From Sapria himalayana (lineage: Eukaryota; Streptophyta; Magnoliopsida; Malpighiales; Rafflesiaceae), in NCBI GenBank assembly GCA_029783825.1, contig JAREIK010002028.1:1-64000 (forward strand): a stretch of 64,000 bases of DNA, given 5' to 3'. The position numbers and the translations under genes are program-made. Of this stretch, positions 50,832 through 64,000 are shown one piece after another. Positions within the stretch are counted from its first letter, which is position 1; every line of letters starts with the position of its first letter. The notes under the pieces were generated by a model. That model worked only from the letters and a program-made list of their open reading frames with translations, had not been told where the DNA came from and did not search any database.

Positions 50832-51116
50832 ATGATGACTATATATAACTATGTGTTTAATTATTATTACCAAAAAAATATTTTACCAATCAAATTTTCT
50901 CAATTGATTGAATCCATTAATAACTACGAATATAATACCATCAAAATTTCAATATGGAGTTTCCCAACTGATTTAATAATGGGTTACCATATGGTATTTT
51001 TTAAATGACAAGATTAAACTATTTTGATTATCACTAGATCCAACAAATAATTATCAATGGATTAACAATAAAATTTTTGAATAGATTAAATTCTATTTAT
51101 AAATTTTGCTGGGTGT
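50832..51116. other. 285-bp segment present only in copy 2
   Basis: The segment lies between two GTGT tetranucleotides (50828-50831 and 51113-51116). In copy 1 a single GTGT (8228-8231) joins the two flanks. The minisatellite runs into its left part, so the simplest reading is a deletion in copy 1 between short direct repeats. Confidence 0.7.
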
Positions 51117-52283
51117 TGAAGATAGGTTATTAGAAATGGTATATATCTTGTTAAACATTAGCTAGGACTTTTTCACACAAATTGGTTCAGTCAAAATATC
51201 TATCAGACAAGATATAACCCACACACTAAATCATTTTTTATTAATTTTTTGTTAACTTTTTAGCACTATATTTATTTTGTAGACTACCATAACAAACTAC
51301 ATGCATTCACTATCCACACTACCTCAAAAAGCATTACCCACTACATGCATATAATTTCCCACTACTTTTCCACACACACATCCACTATGCACACGGTCAC
51401 ATAGCTCATACCACACAACCACCTGATTTATGCAACATAAATGTTAATAGTGGTGTTAAGCTATGTGGATTGTTGTGAACCATTAACCGGTGATTCTGTC
51501 AATAGACAATATATATAAATATTTGGTGGTGACAAAGATAGTTCCAATTTATTATTGATGTGGAAAATAACATTGCTTTGCTATTTCATGAAGATTTTGG
51601 CCATAGTGTGGCCATTCAATGTGCGATGATGTGATTCTTGTAATCATGAACTAAATAGTGATCCATGTCGATAGTGTCCACATCAGTTGGCATAATATAG
51701 TGCTGGTATTTTGGTATGACGCTAGTATTGCTTTGGTACATTAGTATTTTGTGTGATTAAAATTGCATGAAACTTTCATTTTAAAATTTTTGCATAAAAT
51801 TATCATGAATTGTGTGTTTTATCTTTATATCATTATTAGTCTTCAATCTCAGAGAAGCAAATCGGAATGCTATTTGGTCAGTCAAAGGTGCCATGGTTCA
51901 AATATAGGGTTACTCCTAATGACCTAACCTAATCCAGAAACTTATTTGCATAGGATTTCCACCTCACATTGGTCTTCATCTTCGTGTTGCCTTTTCCTTT
52001 CCACTCAACATGTTTTCCACTTCTTGTTAGATTTTTGTTTTTGTTGTTTTGTTGCAACTGCCTTTTGAAGCATGGAGATTGGAACAATAAACTGCCTCGG
52101 AGGGATGATAAATCAATCTTCTTAATATGTTATTAATTCTATTTGATTTCAATTTAACGTGCTATAATGTTGTGAATTGAAATATTATAAACTTCTTTTA
52201 TAAATAGAAAATGAAATTTGTGTAGAGCACTAGAAGTTCAGTGGATCACATGCATTGCTTTGGTGATGTAGTTGGCCATCATC

Positions 52284-52590
52284 AAGATTCTAGTCATGCA
52301 TGCTATGCTCTGATTGTTTGTTTTTTAAAAGATGCAAGCTGTTTAATAGATATTTTTTAAATGATTCTAGTACTACATGCTAGGCTCAAATTTTTTTTTT
52401 AAATTATTCAAGCTGTTGCAATTAATGCAAGTTGTTTTTTTATAAAATTCTGGTACTGCATGTTAAGCTCTGGACTTATAATATTCAATTTTGTTTTGAT
52501 TGTTTGTATAATTTTTATGGTTCATATTTGAAAAGAAACCAATTGTGCCACTGATATTGTTGCAAAAAATTAACAAAAGTCAGTTTTTTT
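52284..52590. repeat. 77-86 bp tandem units and right direct repeat, copy 2
   Basis: Equivalent of 9401-9697. GATTCTAGTCATGCATGC, GATTCTAGTACTACATGC and a third ATTCTGGTACTGCATG unit precede GACTTATAATATTCAATTTT. Confidence 0.65.
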
Positions 52591-54650
52591 CCCTAGTGCA
52601 TCAAGAATGGTGCTTTTCCTTGAGCTTTGGATGTTTATTTGAATGCTTCATTTTATTGTCTTCTTTTTCAATTATTGAATTGATTCTTCAAAGGGTGCCA
52701 CATTTGATAATGGTTTCTAGATATGGGAGTTAAAGGCAGCTCTATCAAGTAGTGAATAATAGATCATTACTGAATGGGCAATTTCTAACATTTCAGAGGT
52801 GCCTAATGTCTTTCCTCACTTGCACTATGATTTTATGATATCTGATGTATTGGTTTCTAGTTATCTCATTGGTAATGAATCTGATGTTATGGCTAGGGAG
52901 CTCCTAGTTTCTGTTAAATTTTTTTTGGTCATCAATCTAGCTAAGCTATCTATTTGCTAGGGTTGCAAGGGAATCTTCCCTGGCGATAGCATATCTATAG
53001 GTTACTTTTGATAAATTGACTTTTTTTTCTATTTTTTTTCCGAGTGATGTAAGAAGATTATTATTCTTCATTGTGCTCAATTTGGAATGGCTATTACTCC
53101 CATACATAAGCTTTTGTAGTATTGCTCCATGTTTCATACATTAGTCATTCTATGCTTTTCTATGTTAGAGAAATAATGAGATTGAGTTTTAATGCTTATT
53201 GTTCCAAATAATTCCATTTATAATGTTTTGAAAATAATTGAACTATATAAACTATGGTGAAATGAGTAATAATAGATATAGTATAAAAGAATTGAAGCAT
53301 CCTAATACCAATAGTTTTTTGTAGAATATTTATACATAGTCAATTATACTTTTGTATATATGTGCATTTATATTATTGAGCAATTGCAGTTCCATAGTTG
53401 TAATTTTAAGATATAGAAGAGGAAAGAACAACAAAACCAACCACGACAGAAACAAAAATGAAGATATAAATGAGAAATAACTAGAGAGGGCAGGATCATC
53501 AGACAGGTCAGACACTACTCCAAAAATTTCGGCCCACTGACCGGTCAGCAGGAGCTCCGTTATTGTGCTACTACTGCATCCTCGGCCTTTTAATATTTTC
53601 TTTCATGCTCTTAAATGAAAATATTAAAACAGAAATATTTGGTTATACAAATAGATTATCAAAAAATATTATATATACAGAATATATATTATGGTAAATA
53701 TATTTTTCTGTATATGTAACTATACATATATGCTGATGTATGTATGTACACACACATATGTATATATATATTTGTACATATGTACTATAGTATTATATAT
53801 AAGGTATAAGTTGTATTGCATAATTTTACAGAATAGAATCTTTTTTTTTTGTAGAATATATGTACATATATACTATAGTATATATGTATATATATACTAC
53901 ATTAGTATATATTTATCAAAACAAAACCTTTTTTTTATTTATGTTGATTTGATTGATTGGTTTAATTTTCGTACAGATATGGTACCACAATGTTCTTCAT
54001 ACGAAGCTTCTAGAAGCGAAGAGATTTTTCACTAGACATGATGCAACACGACTAGGACAGCTTTGACACAATAGAAAGATGGTGATCAGAGGATATGGGG
54101 GAGAGAAAGCAATGTAAATTTCATGAACAGATTATAATTTATACACTATCATTAGAGACATTGATGAAGAAGAATATGTAAGAAAATTTTATTATGTTTT
54201 TGTTTTAATTATGTTGCATATTGTATCAAAATAATTTATTAATTGTTTTTATCTTTTTTAAATTATAAATAATGTTTTATAGGTTATTTTTTTTAGTTTA
54301 AAATAAAATCTTTAAAATATGTAATTAATTTTTTTGTAAAAAAAATAATTCAGTGAAAATATTTTTAGAATAAAAATAGTTAGGGATGTTTCCCTCGAAA
54401 TTTAGCTAGGGACATTTCTGTAGCTCTAACTAAATTACGATAAAAATTAGCTTGGGAAAATAAATTTAACTAGGGAATTTTCTATCGTTAAGTTTTTGCT
54501 AGGGAATTTTTCCCTCATTAATATTTTACCACAAGCACTTTATCATGGGAAAACTCCCATCATAAATCAATCGTTATTATATTTTAGTGACGGAGAAAAC
54601 CCATTTAGCTAGAGATATTTGCCTAGCTATTTGGAATTTTTGTTATAGTG

Positions 54651-57600
54651 ATCTATCTATTTTATAGTCTATTTGTAAAACTAACTATCTGTATATCTTT
54701 CTATCTGTATATGTATCTGACTATTTATACATCTATCTATTTCTTTTTTGGCTATCAATTTGTCTATATTTTAGTTTATCTATCTATCTATCGATCTACT
54801 TGTCCATCTATCTATCTATATCTGTCAAGATATCTTTCCATCTATCTATATATATATATATCTATCTATCTATATATGTGTCTATATGTTTATCTATATA
54901 TCTATCTAATTATTTATTTACTTGTCTATCTATTTATCTATCTATATATCTATCTATATAACTACCTATCTATTTATCTATCTGTCTATCTATATATCTA
55001 ACAACTTATCTATCTATCTAATGATCTATATATATATTTATCTATCAATCTATATAACTATCTTTCTATCTATTTGTATATCTATTTGTCAATCTATCTA
55101 TATATCTATGTATCTATCAGTGTGTGTGTGTGTGTGTATCTATCTGTGTGTGTGTGTGTGTGTGTATCTATCTATATATCAATCTGTCTATCTATATTTC
55201 TGTCTATCTATCTATCTTTCTTTCTTTCAATTTGTCTATTGATCTATCTATCTATATGTCAATTTATCATTCAATATATCTTTATTTCTTCTATCTATAT
55301 ATTTATCTACTATCTGTCTATATAACTGTGTATCTATATGTCTCTCTATCTATCTATCTATCTATATATCAGTCTAATAATTTGTTTATATATATATATA
55401 TATATATATATATCTATATATTTGTCTATCTATCTACCTTTCTATATGTCTATCTATCTATAAATCTATCTGTCAACCTATCTGTCTATCTATCTATCTA
55501 TCTATCTGTCTATCAAGCAATCTATCAATCTATCTATAAATTTTTCTATCATTCTATTTATTAATCTATCTATCTATTAATCAATTTTCTCTTTATCTAT
55601 TTATCTATCTAACTATGTGTATGTCTATTAATTTGTCTATCTATTTGTCTATCAATCTCTCTATCAAACTATCTATTTATTTATCTTTATATCTATCTAT
55701 GTGTCTATCTATTTATCTATCTATCTAAATATCTGTCTGTCTATCTATCTGTATCTCTGTCAAACTATCTATTTGTCTATAAGTTTGTCTGTTTGTCTAT
55801 TTTTCTATCATTTTATGTGTCGATTTGTTTATTTGTCTATCTATAAGTCTACCTACCTGCATAATTGTCTGCCTATCTGACTAATTTCTTATCTGTCTAT
55901 CTATCTATCAATCTATCTATTTTATTATATATTTTTCTATCTATATGTTTGTCTAATTTCTATCTATATATCTATAAATCTATTTATCTATATATATATT
56001 TATCAATTTATCTATCTATCTATTATCAGTCTATCTATATGTCTATCTACTTGGCTATCTATCAATCGACCTATGAAACTTTCTAAGAATCTATCTATAA
56101 AAATGTCTATCAATTATCTATTTTTCTATCTATCAAACTAGCTATCCATTTATCTATATATCTCTCTATCTTTCTATCTATATGTCTACCTATTTGTCTA
56201 TCTATTTATTTATCTATATATTAGTATATCAATTTTTATATCTATTTGTCTATCAATCTCATATCGAACTATCTATCTATCTATTTATATATCTATTTTT
56301 CTATATGCCTATCTATCAACTTATCTATCTATCTATTTGTCTATCTTTAGTGAGATTGTGTGATTGTCTATCATTCTATGTTTCTATTTGTTTGTTGGTT
56401 TATTTAGCTATCAGCATACATGCGTGATTGTCTACCTGCCTAATAGCTTGCATGTCTGAACATCTAGATTTCTATCTATCTATCTATATATCTGTCTATC
56501 TATAAGTTTATTTATTTATTTATTTATCTATCTGTCTAAATATCAATTTATCTATATTTCTAACTAATTGTCTATGTATCTATCTATATATCAATCTATA
56601 TATCTTTCTATCTAATAGTATATCTAACTATCTATTTATAAATCTATATATATGTTTATATATTTGTCTATCTATTTATTTATCAACTTGTCTATCCATC
56701 TTTCTCTTTATTTATCTATACAACTATCTATCTATTTACCTGTCTATCTATATGTCTATCTAACAACTTATCTATATTTCTTTCTTTCTGCCTATCTAGC
56801 TGTCTTTCTATATGTATATCTAACTTTCTATTTATTTACCTATTTATCTATCTATATATCTATATATATGTCTGTCTGTATACCTATTTATCTCTCTATC
56901 TATCTATCCATCTATCTATATATCTATTTGTCTATCTATATTTCTATCAATCAATTAATCAATCAATCTGTCTATCTATCGATTTGTCTATCTATATGTC
57001 TATTTATTAGTCTATATATATATATATATGTCTATCTATATGACTATTTATCTACCTACCTATATATCTATCTATCTATCTATCTAGCTATATATCAGTC
57101 TAATAATATATTTATATATCTATTTATCTATCAGTCTATCTATTTATCTATATAAATGTCTATCTATCTATCTATCTATCTGTCAGTCAGGCTATCTATC
57201 TATCTATTAATCTATCCATTAATCTGTATATCAATATGTCAATTTATCTATCAATCACTATATCTATTGATGTGTCTATCAATATGTACATTAATCTATC
57301 TATCAATTTGTATATCATTCTATTTATCAACCTGTGTATCTATCTATCAATCTTTCTTTTTCTCTATTTGTCTATCTATCTATCAGTTTATTTATCTATC
57401 AATTTTTCTATCTATATATCTATCAATCACTCTATGAAATTATATATATATATATATATCTAACTATCTATTTATTTATCTATCCGTCTGTCTATCTATA
57501 TATCTAGTTGTCTATATGTTTGTCTGTTTGTCTATTTGTCTATTTGTCTATTTTTCTATTATTTTTTATATGTATATTTGTTTGTTTGTATATCTCTATG

Positions 57601-58912
57601 TCTCCCAACCAACCTCATTGTCTCTCTAGCTGAATACTTGCTAGTCAATCTATCTTTATATCATTCTAACTATTTTAGTATCTATTTGTATTTTTATCTA
57701 TTTGTATTTTTATCTATTTGTCTATATGTATAACTATCTATTTGTCTATATTGCTATCAGTCTATCTGTATATCTATATAACTAGCAATCTATTTATCTA
57801 TCTATCTATCTATCTATCTATTAGTCTATCTATCGATCTATGTATCTATTTATCTACTTGTCTATTTATGTGTATATATATATATATATATCTTTCTTTA
57901 TATCAATATCTCGATCTATATATCTATCTATTTGTTTAGTGATTTATCTATCTATCTATCAATCTATTTATTTAACTATCTAATTTTTTCCTATCTACTT
58001 ATCTATCTAACTATCTATCTATTTTTCTATCTATCTTCTATCTATCTGTCTATCTAGATGTATATGAATCTGTATATCTATATGTCGATCTATAAATCTA
58101 TCTATCTGACTAATAATTTGTTGATTTATCTATCTATCTATTTGTCAACCCGTCTATCTATTTATCAAACAATCTAACTCTCTATCTATCAATTTGTTAA
58201 TCACTCTATCTATCAATCTTTCTTTCAATCCATCTATCTATTTGTCTAAATATTTGTCTATCTATTTGTCTATCAATCTGTCAATCAATCAATCTATATG
58301 TCTATTTATCAATCTATGTATTTGTCTTTCTATTTGTCTATATGTCTATCTGTCTATCTATCTATTTATTTATTTGTCTATCTACCTTTCTATCTATTTA
58401 TCTATATATCTACATATATATATCTTTATATATCTATCATTTTTTCAATATAATAGTCTATCTATTTGTCTATCTATTTATCGATTTTTTTATTTAAATG
58501 TCTATGTATCTATCTATCTATCTATGTATCTCCGTGTCTATCTATCATTTTGTCAATATGTCTATCATTATGTTTATCTATCTATCTATATATATTTTTA
58601 TGTATATATCTAACTATATTTTTATCTATTCATCTATCTATTTGCCTATCAATATGTCTATCTATCTATCTATCTATCTGTGTGTGTGTTTATATATATA
58701 TATATATATATCTGTCTGTCTATTTATTTATCTATATATCTATGTGTTTGTCTATATACTCGGCTATCCATCTCTCTATCTATTTGTCTATCTTTTAGTA
58801 TATCTTTCAATCTTTTAATCTATCTATTAATCAATATATCTTTATGTCTAGCAGTCGATCTATAAATATATCTATCAATCTATATATCAATTTATATATA
58901 AATCTATAATAA
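54651..58912. repeat. (CTAT)n/(GATA)n array, right part of copy 2
   Basis: Equivalent of 11977-16165. (GT)n occurs at 55119-55137 and 55145-55165, (AT)n at about 55390-55412 and 58690-58711. CAGTCTAATAAT-type markers lie at about 55370 and 57093, and marker blocks at about 55810-55890, 56370-56455 and 57555-57650. The sequence near 55325-55440 is about 115 bp longer than in copy 1. Open frames are repeat artefacts. Confidence 0.95.
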
Positions 58913-61380
58913 AATAAAATAAATGAATTTTAACAATCCAATAAATAAAGTTAAAAAATTAAACTTCAAATATAGCTTATCAATAATAAAAATAAAATAT
59001 CATTAATATTTTTTGTATAACAAAAATTAAAAATTTAAAAAGATATACAAAATAAATACTTATAGATCTTGCTCCAACTCTAAATCCATAAAATCATCAT
59101 GACTATCATTTGTTTAATCACCACTCTTGAACTCTCACTTGTCTTACTCTTCATCTCCTAATAACTGGGTCATTTTTTTATCTTCATCAATCAAAATAAA
59201 AGTAATTGTATATTTAAAACATGATGATATTAACTTTGATATTTATATTTTGCTCGAACTTGCTTTAATTTTTATATAAACCTTTAACTCCTCTAGCTCT
59301 TACAACAACACCACAAGTTAAATCATTACTCTCAAATGCTAAATTATCTTTTGTAACATCTTCATCTTCTTTTCTTTCATCAATTATTTATTGTTATAAT
59401 TTATATCTTCCAAAAAAAATAAAATCAATAATATGAAGCTCATTGAATCTTTTTATTAAGGCTCAATTGTACGTAATATACATTAAATCATTCAAGCATT
59501 AATATTCCAACTTATTTCTCCTCTTGTTATAAATCTAAAAAAATCATGATTATTAGATTATATATTATATTAAATAATATAATAAAGATATTAAATTATC
59601 ATAATTATTTTAATAATTTACATTCTCGAAGATCTTTTAATTTATTTCACAACTAGATACACTATATATTAGGTTGAGATGCCACAATACAAATTTTTAC
59701 CAACTATTAATATTAGATCCAAATATACTTCATTATTCAATTATAATTAATATAAATAAATAATCAGCTAAATATTTCATATATTTTAATAAAAAATATA
59801 TTAATTTAAATACAGTAAATAACTAAATTAAAAAATTAACCTAATAGTTAAGACTTCTTTGTTCGTATGGAAAAATCATAATCAAAAAGGTATTGAGAAT
59901 GCATGTACAAGTCCAATTATTATATAATTGTATCTTATTCACCTCTCTATTTCATCAATCTCAACATAAATTTACATACATCTTCAAAGATTTTTGAATC
60001 TAGATTTACTACTTATCCTTTTGTATCATAATAAAACTATGGGTACAAAAATTTTTAGTGGAATATAAGGCTGATGAAGCTGAAACTCTCACTGCCTATT
60101 AATGATTTTCATGATTTCCATATACTTCTTTTCACTCTCATTAAAGCTTTTGATAATTATTTTCTGTCATTTGCATGAAAACATAAATTTAACTCATTAT
60201 ATGCCTCTTTTCACCAACCATCAAGCAAACAATATGTACAAAAGGGTCTGACACCTTCAAACAAAATATTACAGTATTCTAAAAATGAGGCATAAAAATT
60301 ATATTTTTTCACTTTTCCTCTTTTCCCAATTTATAACTTCTTCAAGTTATTTTTATATTTATTAATACGAGATAAGGTGATGAAGACCATTACAAACCAC
60401 ATCTTTGTAAGCCTCAAAAACTAATTTTGCTCAATAAATCATCTAATCATATTAAGCAATCTCACTTTATTGCAAATACAACCACATATAAATATAACTC
60501 ACTTTATTCTCTTCTTGATATATGATAGTTTTCAATATCTTTCGACAATAAGTCAAGACAATATGCAATACATAGTATCCATTACAAATATTGTCTTTTT
60601 TATTTCAACAGTCTACCTATATAAGTTAAATTAAAACATTAATATATAAATAATATATAATGTGTAATAACCTAAATAAAATAATAAAAAAATCAAATTA
60701 AATTTTAAATATTTACTATCACATAATTTGAACTATTAACTATTATAACTTGATTAATATTATCTTTGTTAACTTCTTTCAACCAACTATCAAATAATTT
60801 AAATAATTTATCTCTCGTCTTGATCATAAAAAAAAATCAATATGTTTTATAAACTTGAATACATGATTTTTCTTTATAAATTCACCATGAAATTCATCAA
60901 CATTCTTTCTTTCCTATCAGTTCATTCATTTGATATAATTAAATATTCATTTTAATTCCATTATGTAAAATGATTATTCATCAAATTCATTATAAGAATT
61001 AATTCTTTTTTTAGTCTTGTAACTCTTACATCATAAAAATTAAATCTCTTATATCTCAAATAATATTGGCCATTTGCCTTTCAAGCATTGGTTAAGAACT
61101 AATATAGTTGACTATATTAAATGAATTACGGTAATATATAACTATCTACAAAATAAAATATCAAATTCTTTGTAAGAATTAATTCTTTATTTAGACTAGT
61201 AACTCTCAGATCATGAAAGTTAGATCTCTTATATTTCAAATCATATTACCTGATTATCTCAAGCATTAGTTAAGAACTAATAAAGTTCACAGTATTAAAT
61301 GAATTGCAACATCATATAATCATCTACAAAATAAAATATCAGCTCTTTCCATAACCTCTTACTTGTAAGCATTATTGAGA
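58913..61380. other. AT-rich region, copy 2, no gene seen
   Basis: Equivalent of 16166-18531, with 73 extra bases at 60105-60177 and about 20 extra near 61201. No frame on either strand is conserved in both copies at a credible length. Confidence 0.6.
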
Positions 61381-63130
61381 GTGATGCATTGTGGGGCCAG
61401 TGCATATGGCATGCTTGAGGCATGCTTGAGCTCAAGGCATGTATGTGGCACGCATGGCCTTTGTGTGCTAACATAGCCCAAATGCCCACTTTTCTCAACC
61501 AGACGTGTTGAGTAGGACATGGGTGAGTTGGCAACTACCTATGCCCCCTCACCCTAGTGGGTTAGCTAATTTTTGACGATTGGGTGCTAACACTGGTTGA
61601 CTAGCAAATAGCCAGTGCCCGGTGGCCTATGGCCATATCCACTGGATTGTACTAGCTATGAAAACCCATCAACCAATGCCTAGTGACCATTAGGCATCAA
61701 GCAAGGAACCATGGGCACTAACTTTGTCATCCAAAGTTTGTTTTTAAAATTGAAATTTAATTTTTTAAAATTTAATTATTAAATATAAATTGTATTGAAT
61801 TGTAAATGAAAATGAATAAAAATCAACTCAATAAAAAACACATCTATTTCATGATTTTGATTTAATCATAATATCACAAATAATAATAAATTAAAAAACT
61901 AAGAAAAAAGAACGACAATCAACAATAGTCAGCAATGGTAACATGTGAGTCTTAAGGCATGTCTGAGGCACACATGGGCGTTGGGTGTAAACACGGCCCA
62001 AAAGCCCACTTTTCTCAGCCAAGGATGGTGGGTAGGACAAGATCGAGTTGGCCACTACCTATGCCCCCTCACCCTGGTTGGTTGGTTGGTCGGTCCTTGG
62101 CTGTTGGGTGCTAACACTGGCTAACTAGCAGCCAGCCAATTCCCAATGACCTATGGCCACAACCATTTGATTGTACTAGCTAGTGTATTAAGGCGTGCCC
62201 AAGGCATTAAGTGATTGCCTTCTATCAGGAGTGCTTGAATTAATTCATGCCTTTTTGTCTTTCACAAATGGGCATGCCTCCCCCTAAGCGAGGCACTTTG
62301 GCAAGGGTATTGTGGTGCCTGCACGTATTGAGTGCCTAAGGCAATCCTACTCTTAAGGCATGACTAAGGAGTGCCTGGCTGCTAGGTGCTAACATGGCCC
62401 AAAGGCCCATTTTTCTCAGCGTGGTGTGTTGGGTTGGCCACTACCTGTGCCCCCTCACTCTAGCTAGTTGGCTGGCTCCTGGGTACTAGTGCCAACACTA
62501 GCTTATTTGTAGCTAGCTAGTGCCCAATGGCCTATGGACACTACCACTAAACTATACTGGCCAGGCCAACCCGTCTACCCATGCCTAGTAGCCACTAGGC
62601 ATCAGGCGAGAAGTCGTAGGCATTAACTTTGTCAAATAATGTTAGTTTTTAAAATATAATTTTAATTTTTAAAATAAAAATAAATAAAAATCATAACTCA
62701 ATAAAAAATTTATCTATTTCATGATTTTGATTTCATCATGATATCACAAATAATAATAAATTAGAAAACTAAGTAAAAATCATGACAATCAATAGTAATT
62801 AGCAATAATAACAAGTTAGTCTTCTAATATCCACAATAAATTTATATGGTTCAGATCGTCACAACTCAAACTTATAGTCAAACCTCGATATCATCGATGT
62901 CGTGTGAGTCATCATTCATTAGCAATTATTTCACTTAATCCTAAAAACTTATTTCTAGATCCTCTCAGTCTTTTAAGCATAAGAATACTTTTATCATATA
63001 TGGTCACAATTTCAGTCTCTTATTAAAAATAATATTCATAATCTCAGAATAAATAGGATCCAATATTATGTTATATATCAGATGAGTTAGAAGATCACAT
63101 ATAATCATAGATAATATGAGATTGATGGAT
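61381..63130. repeat. GC-richer tandem units, copy 2 (three units)
   Basis: The core GCTAACATGGCCCAAAGGCC-type sequence recurs at about 61468, 61988 and 62388, one unit fewer than copy 1. The junction at about 62206 joins copy 1 positions 19349 and 20237. The minus-strand 79-codon frame at 61295-61534 runs through repeat sequence and is not a gene. Confidence 0.75.
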
Positions 63131-64000
63131 TTATATTATTTTCACTAATTTAATATATCTAAATTCTTAATATAATCATATGATAAAATAGAGCAATAAG
63201 TAATATCTAAGTACCGAGATAACTCTCTCTTATTCGACGAACCATCACATCTTTTACCTCTAGCTAACAGAATTAAAAAATTATTGTATTCAAATAATTT
63301 GTTCATATCTATTCTTGAAAACTAACTAAAATACTCACTAAAACTATAATACTTAGTGTAATAATATATAAACATATTATCTAATCATTTATGAATCCTA
63401 CAATATGTTTATTCTATTTTATTCATGCATGTGAATACATATTTTAATATGCTTTATAGCTCTTCCATCTTAAGCTAATTATTCAAAGACGCAATCAAAT
63501 AATAAAAAGTAAACATTCATAATGTATATCTTCTACTAAATTTTTATCTAATAATGTAAATTATTAGTAAAAATTTTACTAATTTTACTATTAACGTCAT
63601 TGAATATCAAGTGTTGATAGCCAACACTTGAATTCAACACGAACTATGTATAATACTAATGGAGTCTAACATTCATTTGAATTTTTTTTTTAAGTCTACT
63701 GACGAACATTAAATGTAAAAATCTTATTGTCTGCTAGGTATCTTAATATATTTAGATTTTAGTGAATTTTTTATATTTTCAAATATGAATAAAACAATGT
63801 TTATTCAAACTTGAAGTATTAGATTAATTATATGATACATATACCTAACATAAAAAATATCATCTAATGATACATCTCTAATAATTTTCACAAACATATT
63901 AATCACAACACTTATATTTGAAACATTACCAAATATAATACTAAAAATTTTATTTTGAATATCAAATTCTCTAAAGATCTTTGAAAAACACTCATATATA
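63131..64000. other. AT-rich region at window end, no gene seen
   Basis: Equivalent of 21191-22019 with scattered substitutions and one-base indels. No gene is recognisable. Confidence 0.55.

Larger units (their letters stand above)
46137..54650 (+). mobile_element. CACTA element B', non-autonomous, 8,514 bp
   Basis: Second copy of element B with the same termini (CATTATAAGAAAA at 46137, TTTTTGTTATAGTG ending at 54650) and the same ATC flanks (46134-46136 and 54651-54653). It was therefore duplicated with its surroundings and did not insert independently. The internal order matches element B: microsatellite 47520-47810, unidentified segment 47850-49500, direct repeat from about 49505, minisatellite 49615-50828, 285-bp extra segment 50832-51116, unidentified segment to 53480, right terminus 54370-54650. 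No transposase coding sequence is seen. Confidence 0.85.
43871..64000. repeat. Segmental duplication, copy 2 (runs off window)
   Basis: Same-orientation copy of 1376-22019, with the same order of CTAT array, CACTA element, CTAT array, AT-rich DNA and GC-richer units. Its left edge lies inside a continuous CTAT array, unlike copy 1, whose left edge abuts a broken CACTA end. It lacks 887 bp (copy 1 19350-20236) and 228 bp (copy 1 10593-10820), and has 285 bp (50832-51116) and 73 bp (60105-60177) that copy 1 lacks. Confidence 0.9.

Overview
The window looks like an AT-rich, repeat-dominated stretch of plant nuclear heterochromatin. The evidence is a degenerate CACTA (En/Spm) transposon carrying both tnp2-type and TNPA-type transposase remains, further CACTA ends with plant-type subterminal repeats, and very long imperfect (CTAT)n/(GATA)n arrays. 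I found no intact host gene, tRNA, rRNA or CRISPR array. I cannot name the species. Nearly every long open frame is a by-product of CTAT repetition, which reads Leu-Ser-Ile-Tyr without stops on the + strand.

The main structure is a large direct duplication. About 20.6 kb (1376-22019) recurs at 43871-64000, offset about 42.5 kb, with a few percent substitutions by eye and several discrete indels. The second copy runs off the window. Each copy contains, in order: a CTAT array; an 8.4-8.5 kb non-autonomous CACTA element (called B and B') inserted in that array with an ATC target-site duplication; the rest of the array; an AT-rich stretch; and a GC-richer island of degenerate tandem units.

Layout. 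1-1375: truncated end of a minus-strand CACTA element (A). 1376-3570: CTAT array. 3571-11976: element B. 11977-16165: CTAT array. 16166-18531: AT-rich DNA. 18532-21190: tandem GC-rich units. 21191-25390: AT-rich DNA with small repeat fragments. 25391-26632: terminus of another minus-strand CACTA element (D). 26633-28440: AT-rich minisatellite. 28560-37107: degenerate autonomous CACTA element (C), with transposase pseudogenes at 29275-31660 and 31794-33780 and a 3' terminus at 37107. 37108-43870: CTAT array. 43871-64000: second copy of the duplicated block.

The elements A-D belong to one family. B is probably a deletion derivative that depended on transposase from a relative of C, and C itself is dead. 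The most distinctive signal is that the CTAT arrays are not simple microsatellite: several non-CTAT marker blocks recur in a fixed order with a spacing near 1.15 kb, which is a higher-order repeat. All coordinates of repeats and alignments were read by eye and are approximate except where exact junctions are given.
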